Notes: generated by a model from the letters alone, not told the origin. Shown: positions 25,074 to 33,543, counted from the stretch's first letter. The stretch is 64,000 bases of DNA from Streptomyces atroolivaceus (GCF_000717025.1 NZ_JNXG01000011.1:257785-321784); one strand, 5' to 3'. Translations and numbers: made by a program.

Positions 25074-25922
25074 TCAGCCCCCCTTCGGGGGGACGATCTG
25101 CAGGTAGATCGCCGTGAGGACCATGTTGACGGCGAACAGCAGCATGAAGGTGATGACGACGGACTGGTTGACCGCGTCCCCGACGCCCTTCGGGCCACCG
25201 CGCGGGTTCAGTCCCCGGTACGCGGCGACGATGCCCGCGATGAAACCGAAGATCAGCGCCTTGAGTTCACCGATGTACAGGTCGGGCAGCTGGGCCAGGG
25301 CGGAGAAGCTCGCGAGGTAGGCGCCGGGGGTCCCGCCCTGCATGATCACGTTGAAGAAGTAGCCGCCGAGGGTGCCGACGACGGAGACCAGGCCGTTGAG
25401 CAGGACGGCGACGAGCATGGTGGCCAGCACCCGGGGGACGACGAGTCGCTGGATGGGCGAGACGCCCATGACCTCCATGGCGTCGAGCTCCTCGCGGATC
25501 TTGCGGGAACCCAGGTCGGCGCAGATGGCGGAGCCGGCCGCCCCGGCGATCAGCAGCGCCACGATGAGCGGACTGGCCTGCTGGATGACGGCCAGGACGC
25601 TGGCCCCACCGGTGAAGGACTGGGCGCCGAGCTGTTCGGTGAGGGAGCCGACCTGGAGCGCTATGACCGCGCCGAACGGGATGGAGACGAGGGCGGCGGG
25701 CAGGATGGTGACGCTGGCGACGAACCAGAACTGCTCGATGAACTCCCTTACCTGGAAAGGACGCCGGAAGATGGCCCGGGCGACCGCCAGGGCGAGGGCG
25801 AACAGCTGGCCGGTCTGACGCAGCGGCGCGAGGAGCCGCGAGGGCGGCCTCTGCCGCGGTGTCTTCTCCCGTGCCTCCTCGGCGGCCGGCTCGGGCGGCC
25901 GTACGGGCAGCGGTGCCGTCAT
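25074..25922 (-). CDS. yrbEA: YrbE/MlaE-type permease A of the Mce transporter
   Basis: 282 residues, MlaE/YrbE family. The basic N terminus is followed by helices and the family loop GSAICADLGSRKIREELDAMEVMGVSPIQRLV, and later YRGLNPRGGPKGVGDAVNQSVV. It forms the heterodimeric permease with the next gene. The 4-bp overlap with the ATPase gene indicates coupled translation. Confidence 0.94.
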   Translation of the reverse strand: MTAPLPVRPPEPAAEEAREKTPRQRPPSRLLAPLRQTGQLFALALAVARAIFRRPFQVREFIEQFWFVASVTILPAALVSIPFGAVIALQVGSLTEQLGAQSFTGGASVLAVIQQASPLIVALLIAGAAGSAICADLGSRKIREELDAMEVMGVSPIQRLVVPRVLATMLVAVLLNGLVSVVGTLGGYFFNVIMQGGTPGAYLASFSALAQLPDLYIGELKALIFGFIAGIVAAYRGLNPRGGPKGVGDAVNQSVVITFMLLFAVNMVLTAIYLQIVPPKGG

Positions 25923-26902
25923 CGGCGCCCACCGTCCAAGGTCGGCGTGTAGCTGTTCATGATGGCCGTACGGGCGGCGTCCGGCAGCTGGCCCATCATG
26001 GAGAGGACGCGCTCCCGGCGGCGCAGGGCGCCCTGCCGTACGGGCAGTCCGGGTGAGGGCTCCAGTTGCGGTACGACGGTGCGCGGCCCGGCCGTGTGAC
26101 CGAAGCCGTTGGTCTGCTCCGCTGCGAGGGTGGCCGCGTCCTTCTCCTCGGACATGCCGATGGGGCCTTCGCGGCGTCCGGCGAGGAACTGCGAGACGAC
26201 GGGCATGTCGCTGGTGAGCAGAACCTCGCGCGGGCCGAAGGTGACGAGGTTGCGGCAGAACAGCATCCCCATGTTGTCGGGGACGGTGGCCGCGATGTCG
26301 AGGTTGTGGGTGACGATGAGCATCGTCGCGTCGATCTGGGCGTTGAGATCGATGAGGAGCTGCGAGAGGTAGGCCGTACGCACCGGGTCGAGCCCGGAGT
26401 CCGGCTCGTCGCAGAGGATGATCTGCGGGTCCAGGACGAGGGCACGGGCGAGACCGGCCCGCTTGCGCATGCCGCCGGATATCTCGCCCGGCAGCTTTCC
26501 CTCGGCGCCCAGCAGTCCCACGATGTCGATCCGCTCCATGACGATGCGGCGGATCTCGGACTCCTTCTTGCGGGTGTGCTCACGCAGGGGGAAGGCGATG
26601 TTGTCGAAGAGCGACATCGAGCCGAAGAGTGCGCCGTCCTGGAACATGAGGCCGAAGAGTTTCCGGGTCTCCATGATTTCGCGCTCGGGGCTGTTCACCA
26701 TGTCGACGCCGTTGATGAGGACACGGCCCTTTTCCGGTTTCAGCAGTCCGATGATGGACTTCAGGAACACGGTTTTCCCGGTGCCGGAAGGCCCGAGCAT
26801 GACACTCACCTCACCGGCCGGCAGCGTGAGACTGATGTCCTGCCAGATGTTCTGCTTGCCGAAGGACTTCGTCAGGCCTTCGACGACTACTTCGATACCC
26901 AT
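25919..26902 (-). CDS. mceG: ABC transporter ATPase of the Mce system (Mkl/MceG-like)
   Basis: 327-residue ATP-binding protein that powers the Mce importer. Walker A GPSGTGKT (38-45 region), signature ISGGMRKRAGLARAL (the SGGM variant seen in MlaF/Mkl proteins), Walker B QIILCDEPDSGLDP, H-loop IVTHNL. About 80 extra C-terminal residues, rich in Pro/Arg, continue beyond the nucleotide-binding domain, as in Mkl. It is the first gene of the operon. In mycobacteria the ATPase is encoded away from the mce operons; in Streptomyces it is usually linked, as here. The start has the ribosome binding site GAGGGAGG. Confidence 0.95.
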   Translation of the reverse strand: MGIEVVVEGLTKSFGKQNIWQDISLTLPAGEVSVMLGPSGTGKTVFLKSIIGLLKPEKGRVLINGVDMVNSPEREIMETRKLFGLMFQDGALFGSMSLFDNIAFPLREHTRKKESEIRRIVMERIDIVGLLGAEGKLPGEISGGMRKRAGLARALVLDPQIILCDEPDSGLDPVRTAYLSQLLIDLNAQIDATMLIVTHNLDIAATVPDNMGMLFCRNLVTFGPREVLLTSDMPVVSQFLAGRREGPIGMSEEKDAATLAAEQTNGFGHTAGPRTVVPQLEPSPGLPVRQGALRRRERVLSMMGQLPDAARTAIMNSYTPTLDGGRR

Positions 26903-27000
26903 CGGCCCTCCCTCGAAGTGGTGGTGAACGACGTCATCTGTCAGCGCTCCGGCTCCGGTAAAAGCAATGGCGACTCGTCACACATGCACCAGGAGGCGCA

Positions 27001-27029
27001 CGTTAAGTCCGTCGAATCCGCCAGGACAA
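27001..27029 (-). promoter_or_regulatory. Possible mce operon promoter
   Basis: Minus-strand TTGTCC (complement of 27024-27029) followed after 17 nt by TTAACG (complement of 27001-27006). The -35 is acceptable and the -10 weak. About 100 bp upstream of the ATPase start. Confidence 0.3.
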
Positions 27030-27076
27030 GCCGTTGAACAGCGGGAATCGGCGGAAGTGGATCTCCGGGTGGATCA

Positions 27077-27095
27077 TTTGTCACCGAATGACAAA
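27077..27095. promoter_or_regulatory. Inverted repeat upstream of the mce operon (possible operator)
   Basis: TTTGTCA-CCGAA-TGACAAA, perfect 7-bp arms with a 5-nt spacer, about 50 bp upstream of the candidate -35. A second TTTGTCG word at 27109-27115 adds a partial half-site. The size suits a GntR or TetR dimer; no regulator gene is adjacent on that side. Confidence 0.5.
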
Positions 27096-27501
27096 CCCGC
27101 CCGGCGACTTTGTCGGATTCTGCGCAAGCTCTCCGACTGCACCGGGGTCCCGCGGCCCAGGGGGGCCGGAGCCACGAGACCCCAGCAGTTGGGAGCACCC
27201 CGCCCCGGCGAGAGGGTTCAGGACCGGGGGAACTCCCGAAGGAATCCCGGGTCAAGGGGGCACGACCAGGACTCCACGTGCGTCGAACGAGCAGGTACGG
27301 ACGCCTTTCCGATCTGCTCAAGCCGGACGCTACGGGCCGGTAACCTAAGTCCGCAATAGCACTTCACGAACTTTCTCCCAGGTAATTGCACAGCACCGTT
27401 TTCTTGTGAAGCAATGAGCAATCAGGACGCGAAACCTATCGAAAAGTGAGGACCTGCGGGCCGAAGCCGCGGGCATCGGAGCCCCGCCCCGGACACGCCG
27501 A

Positions 27502-27540
27502 AGCCCGCCCCGACCAGGGTTCATTCGGTCGGGGCGGGCT
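27502..27540 (-). terminator. Hairpin after the secreted-protein cluster
   Basis: Perfect 14-bp stem AGCCCGCCCCGACC (27502-27515) with GGTCGGGGCGGGCT (27527-27540) and an 11-nt loop, 72 bp downstream of the stop of the gene at 27612-28568. It should separate this cluster from the mce promoter. Confidence 0.8.
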
Positions 27541-27611
27541 CTTGGGCACTCAAGGGCGGGACGCACGGAATGACAAGAAGCCGGCTGCGGCGCCCGCACC
27601 GTTCCGTGCGG

Positions 27612-28568
27612 CTACTTCACCGCGGAGTGCCAGCTCTCGGAGAGCTCCTTGCCGGCGTCGGGCACCGACAGTCCCGGAGCGGTGAGACCTGCCGTGTAGG
27701 TCTTGGCGTCGTTGAGAACGAGGTTGCTCGAGCCGGCGGCGGCGGGCAGGCCGACCTTGAGGTCGATCGCCCAGCTGAGAAGTCCGCCGAGGCCGCAGCC
27801 GCTCGCCTTCGGCACCGAGAACTGGCTGTCACCCTGGGCCGCCCCGGACAGGGCGATCTGGATCAGCGAGCCCTCGTCCGGGTTCGCCGTGCCGTCAGCG
27901 TTGAATCGTGAGGCCGCGAAGCTGGGGGCGCTGATGTTTCCGGGACGCAGAAGCACCGGGTTACTGCTGCTTCCTATGTAGCAGTTGGAGCCGAGCAGCG
28001 GGTTCTCCAGGCGGATCTTGACGGGCAGCTTGACGATCGGCCCGGAGGATATGCCCGCGACCAGGCTGAAGTCGGTCGGCGTGCCGGCCGACTCGACCGT
28101 CGCGGTCACCTTGTTCAGGGTGGCGTTGGTGATCTGCCCGCAGACGGCCGAGACCACGGGGACGTTGCTGGGGCACATGATGCCGAGCAGCCCGCCGGGG
28201 ATGGTGGTCTTGCCGGTGATGAGGGATCCGGCCGGCGGCGGGACGACCGTGTAGGTCCCGTCGGCCGGGTGCTGGATGACACCGAACTGCAGGTTCGTCG
28301 AGCCGGTCGTCGCCTCGGTCTTGCCCAGCTTGATCGACCCGTTGGGCGAGGTCGACGTCACGCACAGGGGGACGTCCGTGTCGCCGTCCGCCGCGAGCAT
28401 CGCGGGGGCATCCACCGGACAGCGGTCGAACGGTGCCCAGCTGCCGTTGAGCTGGGTCGCTGCGGCAGGGGCGGCACCGGCCGGCGACGCGGTCAGGGGC
28501 ATGACCAGCGCGGCGGACGCGGCGACGGCGCCGGTGGCCTTGATCCAGGTCTTCGAGGCAGATCTCAT
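27612..28568 (-). CDS. Secreted protein of unknown function with Cys-paired domain
   Basis: 318 residues. Signal peptide MRSASKTWIKATGAVAASAALVMPLTASPAGA, then a secreted body beginning WAPFDRCPVDAPAML, with about seven Cys (DRCPVD, PLCVT, IMCPSN, SAVCGQ, SNCYIGS, SGCGLGG). The segment KIRLENPLLGSNCYIGSSSNP and an alternation of short beta-like strands suggest an all-beta fold; no enzyme motif is visible. The ATG at 28568 follows TTGAGGGAA. It is the last gene of a minus-strand series of four secreted proteins, 68 bp after the DUF6801-like gene, and is followed by a strong terminator. I do not recognise a function; similar proteins occur in other actinobacteria as hypothetical secreted proteins. 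Confidence 0.75.
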   Translation of the reverse strand: MRSASKTWIKATGAVAASAALVMPLTASPAGAAPAAATQLNGSWAPFDRCPVDAPAMLAADGDTDVPLCVTSTSPNGSIKLGKTEATTGSTNLQFGVIQHPADGTYTVVPPPAGSLITGKTTIPGGLLGIMCPSNVPVVSAVCGQITNATLNKVTATVESAGTPTDFSLVAGISSGPIVKLPVKIRLENPLLGSNCYIGSSSNPVLLRPGNISAPSFAASRFNADGTANPDEGSLIQIALSGAAQGDSQFSVPKASGCGLGGLLSWAIDLKVGLPAAAGSSNLVLNDAKTYTAGLTAPGLSVPDAGKELSESWHSAVK

Positions 28569-28636
28569 CGTTCCCTCAATTCGTGAGGCGGGTCGGGGGA
28601 TTGCTGTGTTGGTGCGGTTGGTCGTGCGGATTCGGG

Positions 28637-30136
28637 TCAACGGCTGGCTTCGGGCGTGTCCGTCGGCTCGTAGGCGTCCGTGCACACGCCACCGGCACCG
28701 GGCGTGTGCTGAGAGGGCGCACAAGGAGCCCCCTGCACCTGTTTGACGTAGCCGGGCACTCCGGACAGGGACGCGGTGAAGATGTTGTCCAGGTCCTCGT
28801 CGGCACCGCACCCGCTGAAGGGAGGCAGTGTCACCGCTCCGGTCAGCTCGCCCCCGGTCGCCAGGGTGTACCCCACCTGGACTCCGTCCTTCAGCGTCAT
28901 GTGCCCCTCCAGTCTCAGGGTGAAGGGTTTACTGGTGCGGCAGTTGTCACCCACGTCCAAGGGCACGCCGTTGACCTCGACGTCACGGAGCCTGAGCATC
29001 AGCTCGAGAGTCACCGCCGTCACGGCCTTGGTCGAGCCCTCGGCGATGTTGATCGCCAGGTCGGACTTGATGTTCGGGACACGAGTCCCGTCAGGGTTGG
29101 TTCTCGGGGGGATCTGCGTCATTTCCAGCGTCGCGGTCGTCGGCATGAATCCGAACGTCAAGAAGGTGCCGGATGCAGGCGGGAGCTGTGGCTTCCCCTC
29201 GTGGTCGAGGTCGACCGCCGAGTCCTGGTACACGTGCAGGAACTCACCCTCGGGTACGACCCTGCTTTCGCCCTGCGTGATCCGCGCACAGGCCAACGGG
29301 AATTTGGTCGCCCCCTTGAGTTTTGCCACGTTGGCGTAGCCGGTGACAAAGGCGACCATGCCCATGTAGTCACTCGGATCGCCCGCACACGGAGGCGCAT
29401 CGGCCGCAGCGGGCCGCGCCGGAGTTCCGACCTTCGGGAGGTCCTCGTCTCCGCCTGTTACCTCTTCCTCGGGCCAGGATCCGGTCGGGGTGGGCTCCGC
29501 CCCCGGCTCCCCGCCCCCACCGCTCACGGGCACCTCTGCCAGCGTGGCCTCCTGCCCGGCGTCCAACGCGCAGCTCAGGGACAGGGCCGGCGGCTCGGCC
29601 GGTGCCCCGTCGGCCTTCTTGAGAGCGAGTTCCACGGAGAGGGCGCCCGCCTCGAATGCCAGGTCACCGGGCGCCTCGGGCTTCACGTAGGGGACGCTCC
29701 CCGACGTACTCAGCGCCAGGTCGCCCGCTTCGGGGACCGGTGCCGGATCGGCGGTCTTCCCGATCCACTCCGTCCGGGCGCGCTGATCCCCCTGGACGAC
29801 GTCTACCGAGAGTTGCGCCTCCGCACTCACGGTCGCCGCTCCGGAGCCGGAAAGTGCGGCCGCCGCGCCCTCGGGCAGCGTCAGGTCCAGCCCCAGGTCC
29901 TCGGGCTGGATCGTCTGTCCTGCCTGAGCGGACTCGGGAACCTTGGCGGTGACGACGACCTTCACCGGCTGCTCGCCCTCCGGAAGGCCGCAAGTGTAAG
30001 CCAGCTCCGTATCGACATCCTGCACACCGACTGCGGCCTGCGCACCGGGGACCATGCTTCCCAGCAGCACCGCGGTGGCCACCGCCGCGCCCCGCGCCGT
30101 GCGCCTGCGTGCTCCCGTCGTACGAGTGCCTCTCAC
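28637..30136 (-). CDS. Secreted DUF6801-like protein
   Basis: 499 residues from the GTG at 30136, chosen because AAAGGGG lies 9 nt upstream; an ATG at 30172 lacks a ribosome binding site. A Tat- or Sec-like basic signal (RRRTARGAAVATAVLLGSMVPGAQA) precedes a domain starting LAYTCGLPEGEQPVKVVVTAKVP that resembles DUF6801 of actinobacterial surface proteins. A Pro/Glu-rich linker follows (about 215-260), then a second Cys-containing beta-rich region (APPCAGDPSDYMGMVAFVTG, GDNCRTSKPFTLRLEGHMTL). No catalytic motif. Context: a row of secreted proteins divergent from a PucR regulator and next to the mce operon. The family assignment is from memory of the motif and is moderate in confidence. Confidence 0.75.
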   Translation of the reverse strand: MRGTRTTGARRRTARGAAVATAVLLGSMVPGAQAAVGVQDVDTELAYTCGLPEGEQPVKVVVTAKVPESAQAGQTIQPEDLGLDLTLPEGAAAALSGSGAATVSAEAQLSVDVVQGDQRARTEWIGKTADPAPVPEAGDLALSTSGSVPYVKPEAPGDLAFEAGALSVELALKKADGAPAEPPALSLSCALDAGQEATLAEVPVSGGGGEPGAEPTPTGSWPEEEVTGGDEDLPKVGTPARPAAADAPPCAGDPSDYMGMVAFVTGYANVAKLKGATKFPLACARITQGESRVVPEGEFLHVYQDSAVDLDHEGKPQLPPASGTFLTFGFMPTTATLEMTQIPPRTNPDGTRVPNIKSDLAINIAEGSTKAVTAVTLELMLRLRDVEVNGVPLDVGDNCRTSKPFTLRLEGHMTLKDGVQVGYTLATGGELTGAVTLPPFSGCGADEDLDNIFTASLSGVPGYVKQVQGAPCAPSQHTPGAGGVCTDAYEPTDTPEASR

Positions 30137-30232
30137 TGACGATGTCCCCTTTCGGACCGGTCGGACGTACATCGCGCGGCGGGTGGACCCGCAACGGGAT
30201 GCCTGCTCGCTCAGGACTGGTGTGCGGCCGGA

Positions 30233-30877
30233 TCAGGGGGTGTACACGATGCTCGGCCTGGTGCTGCCGCCGCTCGGCGTGGTCACCGAATGGCGGGCTT
30301 CGTACACCCAGTTGTCGCCCACCGCGGCGAGCCCGGCACACCCCGCAGTGGTCGTGGCCACCGTGAGCCGGTAGGTGTCGTCGTTGTCGACCTGCAGCTG
30401 CCCGGTGGAGTTGGTGTAGGTGGTGGCGAGTCGGCCCGAGACCACCATGGTGCAGGTGAGCATCTGCAACCTGAGCTTCACACCCGAGATGTATCCCCTG
30501 GTGACACCGGCGGTGTAGCTGTTCGCCATCAACTTCCACGGGGTGGATGTGTCAGCCACAGGGTTCATTGGGCCGAACGGGCTGGAGCAGTTGCTCCATG
30601 TCATCGGGGCAATGGTGCCGATCTGCACGTCTGCGGTGCCGGAGGCTGACGCCAGGTCGCCCCGCGCCGCCGATGACTTGCACGCCAGAGGAATGCCGGC
30701 GCTGAGGCCCCATTGGATCCGGACGGCCCCGGAGTCGGCGGAGAAGGTCTGCACCGAGCTCGGGCCGACGGTCCAGGTCGACGCCGCGACGCCCGCCGTG
30801 GCGGCGGGTGCCGCGAAGGTGACCGCGGCGACGGCGGCACCCGCCGCCGTGGCGAGAGTCCCGGGAGATCTGTGCAC
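30233..30877 (-). CDS. Secreted protein, paralogue B of a tandem pair
   Basis: 214 residues. The signal peptide (GTLATAAGAAVAAVTFAAPAATA) is followed by a mature domain with AGIPLACKSSAARGDLASASGTADVQIG, WSNCSSPFGPMNPVADTS, YISGVKLRLQMLTCTMVVSG and GCAGLAAVGDNWVYEA, ending PSIVYTP. Four Cys are conserved with the paralogue at 30983-31621, so two disulfides are likely. GTG start with the ribosome binding site GGAGGAG. Function not recognised; probably an all-beta surface protein. Confidence 0.8.
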   Translation of the reverse strand: MHRSPGTLATAAGAAVAAVTFAAPAATAGVAASTWTVGPSSVQTFSADSGAVRIQWGLSAGIPLACKSSAARGDLASASGTADVQIGTIAPMTWSNCSSPFGPMNPVADTSTPWKLMANSYTAGVTRGYISGVKLRLQMLTCTMVVSGRLATTYTNSTGQLQVDNDDTYRLTVATTTAGCAGLAAVGDNWVYEARHSVTTPSGGSTRPSIVYTP

Positions 30878-30919
30878 AGCCGGCTCCTCCGTTCCGGTAA
30901 CGGGCTGGTGGGCACGGGG

Positions 30920-30950
30920 ATCGCACGGCGGGCGGACCCCGCCGTGCGAT
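30920..30950 (-). terminator. Hairpin between the tandem secreted paralogues
   Basis: ATCGCACGGCGGG (30920-30932) pairs perfectly over 13 bp with CCCGCCGTGCGAT (30938-30950), with a 5-nt loop, about 35 bp after the stop of the gene at 30983-31621. A degenerate copy of the same sequence lies after paralogue B (about 30170-30205), where the stem is mostly lost. Confidence 0.75.
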
Positions 30951-30982
30951 TCCTGCTCATTCCTGAGTGGCTCGTGACCGGG

Positions 30983-31621
30983 TCAGGGGGTGTACACGAT
31001 GCCGGGCTTGATGGTGGTACCCGTCTTGACCGCGTTGTACTTGGCGGTGTAGGTCGGGTGCTGGCCCACGGCCGCGATGCCGGCGCAACCCGGGGTGACG
31101 GTGGCGACGGTCAGCTGGTAGGTGGCGTTGTTGCCGATCGTGAGCTGACCGCTGGTGTTGTTGTAGCCGGCGGTGACGTTGCCCGTCACCGTGAAGGTGC
31201 ACGTGAGGACCGTCAGCGTGGCCTTCACTCCGGAGATGTAACCGGTGGTGGTTCCGGCGCTGTAGCTGTTCGCCTTCAGCTGCCACGCCGGGGAGGTGTT
31301 GGCGGTCGGTGTCACCGGTCCGAACGGACTGGTGCACCCGCTCCAGGTCAGCGGAGCGATGGTGCCGACCGTCACGTTCGAGGTACCGGAGGCGGTCGCC
31401 AGCACGGCGTTGGCCGCCGATGTCGTACACGTCAGCGGGATGCCGTTGAGGCTGAGAGAGACGGTGCCGGAGTTGGTGGCCGAGACCGCCACCGGCGAGG
31501 GCGCGGGGGTGACGGTCCAGGTCGGGGCGGCCACGCCGGCGGTGGCGGTGGTGGCGCCGAGCGTTACAGCGGCTGCGGCGGCACCGGCCGCGATCGCGAT
31601 CTTTCTGAGGGAGTTGCGCAC
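30983..31621 (-). CDS. Secreted protein, paralogue A of a tandem pair
   Basis: 212 residues from the GTG at 31621 (ribosome binding site GGAGGA). Signal peptide RKIAIAAGAAAAAVTLGATTATA, then a Thr/Ser/Ala-rich mature domain with LNGIPLTCTTSAANAVLATASGTSNVTVG, WSGCTSPFGPVTPTANTS, YISGVKATLTVLTCTFTVTG and TPGCAGIAAVG, ending PGIVYTP. The composition and four invariant Cys point to a secreted beta-sandwich. First gene of the minus-strand cluster, divergent from the PucR-family gene. Function unknown. Confidence 0.8.
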   Translation of the reverse strand: MRNSLRKIAIAAGAAAAAVTLGATTATAGVAAPTWTVTPAPSPVAVSATNSGTVSLSLNGIPLTCTTSAANAVLATASGTSNVTVGTIAPLTWSGCTSPFGPVTPTANTSPAWQLKANSYSAGTTTGYISGVKATLTVLTCTFTVTGNVTAGYNNTSGQLTIGNNATYQLTVATVTPGCAGIAAVGQHPTYTAKYNAVKTGTTIKPGIVYTP

Positions 31622-32283
31622 AGTGAGTTCCTCCGATTCGCCAGTGCGTGTGCACTGTTGCGGGGAAGGCACCCGAATTCCTGCAAAGGCGCAGGGAGTG
31701 CCGCGATGAATCGTGTTGCGTGGGGGCCGTGCTGCGCTTTCAGCCACACACGTTCTGTGACAGGGCGTGACGTTACTTGCGGGAAACTTCGAGCACAATC
31801 CTGTGCGTCAAGATTGGTCCGGCGATTTTTTTTCCTCGTCAGTAGGTCACTAATTCACCCCGCCCACTTGTCACTTGGTGCGCAATATCCCTCGGAAATG
31901 TCGTGTGGGGCAGGGATCGCCCGACTCGGCGCGACCGCGCCCCGGGACGCCTGGACATGATCAAAGGGTGCATGCGAGGGGCATACAGAACCGTCCAGGA
32001 CGGCCGGCGGTGCGGCTGCCGGAGCGCCGCACGGGCACCCCTGGCACAGCCCACGGCCGAAAACATTGTCCGGAAGTGAGCATTTACCGTCCCACCTGCA
32101 CCGAAGCCTCACACCGGGGCCATGTTGTGTGCCCCATGCACTTCGATCTTGTCCAGACGGTGTGCACCCTGCCCGACTTGGTCTATCTTCGGCGCCGATG
32201 TTGGTATACACCTGTCGGTCCGTGGGAGCGCTTTCCCCCACCTGCTCCACCCACGCCGGGCCCAGGAAAGCGAGGGGACGGTC
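31622..32283. other. Divergent regulatory region between secreted cluster and PucR gene
   Basis: 660 bp without a supported gene. It contains the lowest-GC patch in the area (about 31795-31885, with a run of eight T at 31826-31833). Two TTGTCC words occur upstream of the pucR-like gene, at about 32067 and 32151. The region probably holds both promoters and upstream activator sites, but no single -10/-35 pair stands out. Short open frames here have no conserved features. Confidence 0.55.
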
Positions 32284-33498
32284 ATGCCGAGACTTATCCA
32301 GCCGCTGGACACCGGAGACCCGTTGGGGCCCCTCCCCCAGGAGTTCGCCGCGATCATGCGGCCCGAACTGCCGAGCCTGATCAAAGAGATAGGCATGGAG
32401 GTGACCCGTGCCTATCCGGAATACGCGCGTCTGCTCAACGGACCGAACGGCGCCTCGATCCGGCTGGGTGTCGAACAGAGCCTTTCCTCCTTCGTCGATC
32501 TCGTCGCCGAACCCACGGCCCCCACGGTCCTGCGCGACGACATGTGCCGGAGGTTCGGCAGGTTCGAGGCGTACGAGGGCCGCACCATGGACGCCCTGCA
32601 GGGCGCGTACCGGCTGGGCGCGCGCGTCGCGCTGCGGCGGGCGAAGAAGGTGGGCCGGAGTTACAACTTCTCGCCGGCGCTGATGCTCAGCTTCGCCGAC
32701 GCGCTGTTCGCGTACGTGGACGAGCTCGAGTCACTGTCCCGCGAGGGCTACCTGGAGGTGCAGGCCCAGTCCGACCAGCAGAGCGAGGCGGTACGCCGCC
32801 GGCTGCTGCATCTGATCCTCACGGGCAGACCCGTGCCCCGCAGCGCCATTGCCGAGCTGTGCGAGCAGACCGGATGGACCATGCCCGAGCAGGTCACTCT
32901 CGTCGCGGTGCGCGCACCGTCCGGCCTCGACCGGATCAGCGCGGACCACGACGTCCTGATCGACCCCGGCGACCCGCAGCCGCACCTGCTGATACCCGGG
33001 CCCATGGACGACGCGCGCAGAGAGATGCTCGACCGGACGATCCCGGGCGGGGGCGCCGCGATCGGGCTGACCGTGCCCACGGCGCTCGCCGCCGACTCGA
33101 TCCGCTGGGCCCGCCGCGTGCTGGAACTGGTCGACGCGGGGGTCATCGACGACGCGCCCGTCATACTCTGCGAGGAGCACCTCGTGACGCTCTGGCTGCT
33201 CTCGGACACCGCGCTCCTGGACCAGCTCGCCGAGCGTGAGCTGTCCGCCGTCTCCGGCATCAGCACCACACGGCGCGAGCGGCTGATCGAGACGCTGCGG
33301 ATCTGGTTCGACACCCGTGGCACCGCTGCTCAGATGGGTGAACTCCTGGATGTGCACCCGCAGACGGTCCGCTACCGGATGCGCAGCCTCGAAGCCATCT
33401 TCGGGGACCAGCTCACCGACCCCGAGAGCCGCTTCTCGACCGAAGCGGTGCTACGCGCCCTGAAGTTACGGGAGCGCAGCGGCCAGTCACTCAACTGA
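32284..33498 (+). CDS. PucR/CdaR-family transcriptional regulator (contains a TTA codon)
   Basis: 404 residues. The N-terminal part (about 20-165) resembles the actinobacterial RsbRD-like sensor of PucR proteins (MDALQGAYRLGARVALRRAKK). A GGDEF-like middle part follows, and the C-terminal PucR helix-turn-helix is at about 345-378 (TAAQMGELLDVHPQTVRYRMRSLE). ATG at 32284 with ribosome binding site GAGGGG. Codon 395 is TTA (33466-33468), read in Streptomyces by the developmentally regulated bldA tRNA, so full-length protein may appear only late in development. Its position, divergent from the four secreted-protein genes, suggests that it controls them (inference). Confidence 0.9.
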   Translation: MPRLIQPLDTGDPLGPLPQEFAAIMRPELPSLIKEIGMEVTRAYPEYARLLNGPNGASIRLGVEQSLSSFVDLVAEPTAPTVLRDDMCRRFGRFEAYEGRTMDALQGAYRLGARVALRRAKKVGRSYNFSPALMLSFADALFAYVDELESLSREGYLEVQAQSDQQSEAVRRRLLHLILTGRPVPRSAIAELCEQTGWTMPEQVTLVAVRAPSGLDRISADHDVLIDPGDPQPHLLIPGPMDDARREMLDRTIPGGGAAIGLTVPTALAADSIRWARRVLELVDAGVIDDAPVILCEEHLVTLWLLSDTALLDQLAERELSAVSGISTTRRERLIETLRIWFDTRGTAAQMGELLDVHPQTVRYRMRSLEAIFGDQLTDPESRFSTEAVLRALKLRERSGQSLN

Positions 33499-33529
33499 GG
33501 GAGCATCACACGCAGCACGCGGAGTCAAC

Positions 33530-33543
33530 TTACCGCCAGGTAA
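33530..33543. promoter_or_regulatory. TTAC-N6-GTAA palindrome upstream of the 87-residue gene
   Basis: TTACCGCCAGGTAA, 14 bp, perfect 5-bp arms. It has the same TTAC-N6-GTAA shape as the two sites at 33994-34023, so one regulator may bind all three. It sits 154 bp before the start at 33697. Confidence 0.5.

Larger units (their letters stand above)
26903..27480. other. Leader and promoter region of the mce operon
   Basis: About 580 bp without a convincing gene. It holds the ribosome binding site for the ATPase gene, a weak promoter candidate at 27001-27029, and a clean inverted repeat at 27077-27095. A less GC-rich patch at about 27340-27450 has no recognised element. Short open frames here lack conserved sequence or ribosome binding sites. 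Confidence 0.6.

Noticed and set aside
24405..25952. Long plus-strand open frame across the permease genes
   Set aside because: It is a high-GC shadow of the yrbE genes with Asp/Glu/Arg/Gly-biased composition and no motifs.
26967..27359. Gene in the mce leader region
   Set aside because: No ribosome binding site, no conserved residues; several overlapping frames are open by chance.
31706..32250. Small genes between the secreted cluster and pucR
   Set aside because: Starts lack ribosome binding sites and the products have no signal, domain or coding bias.
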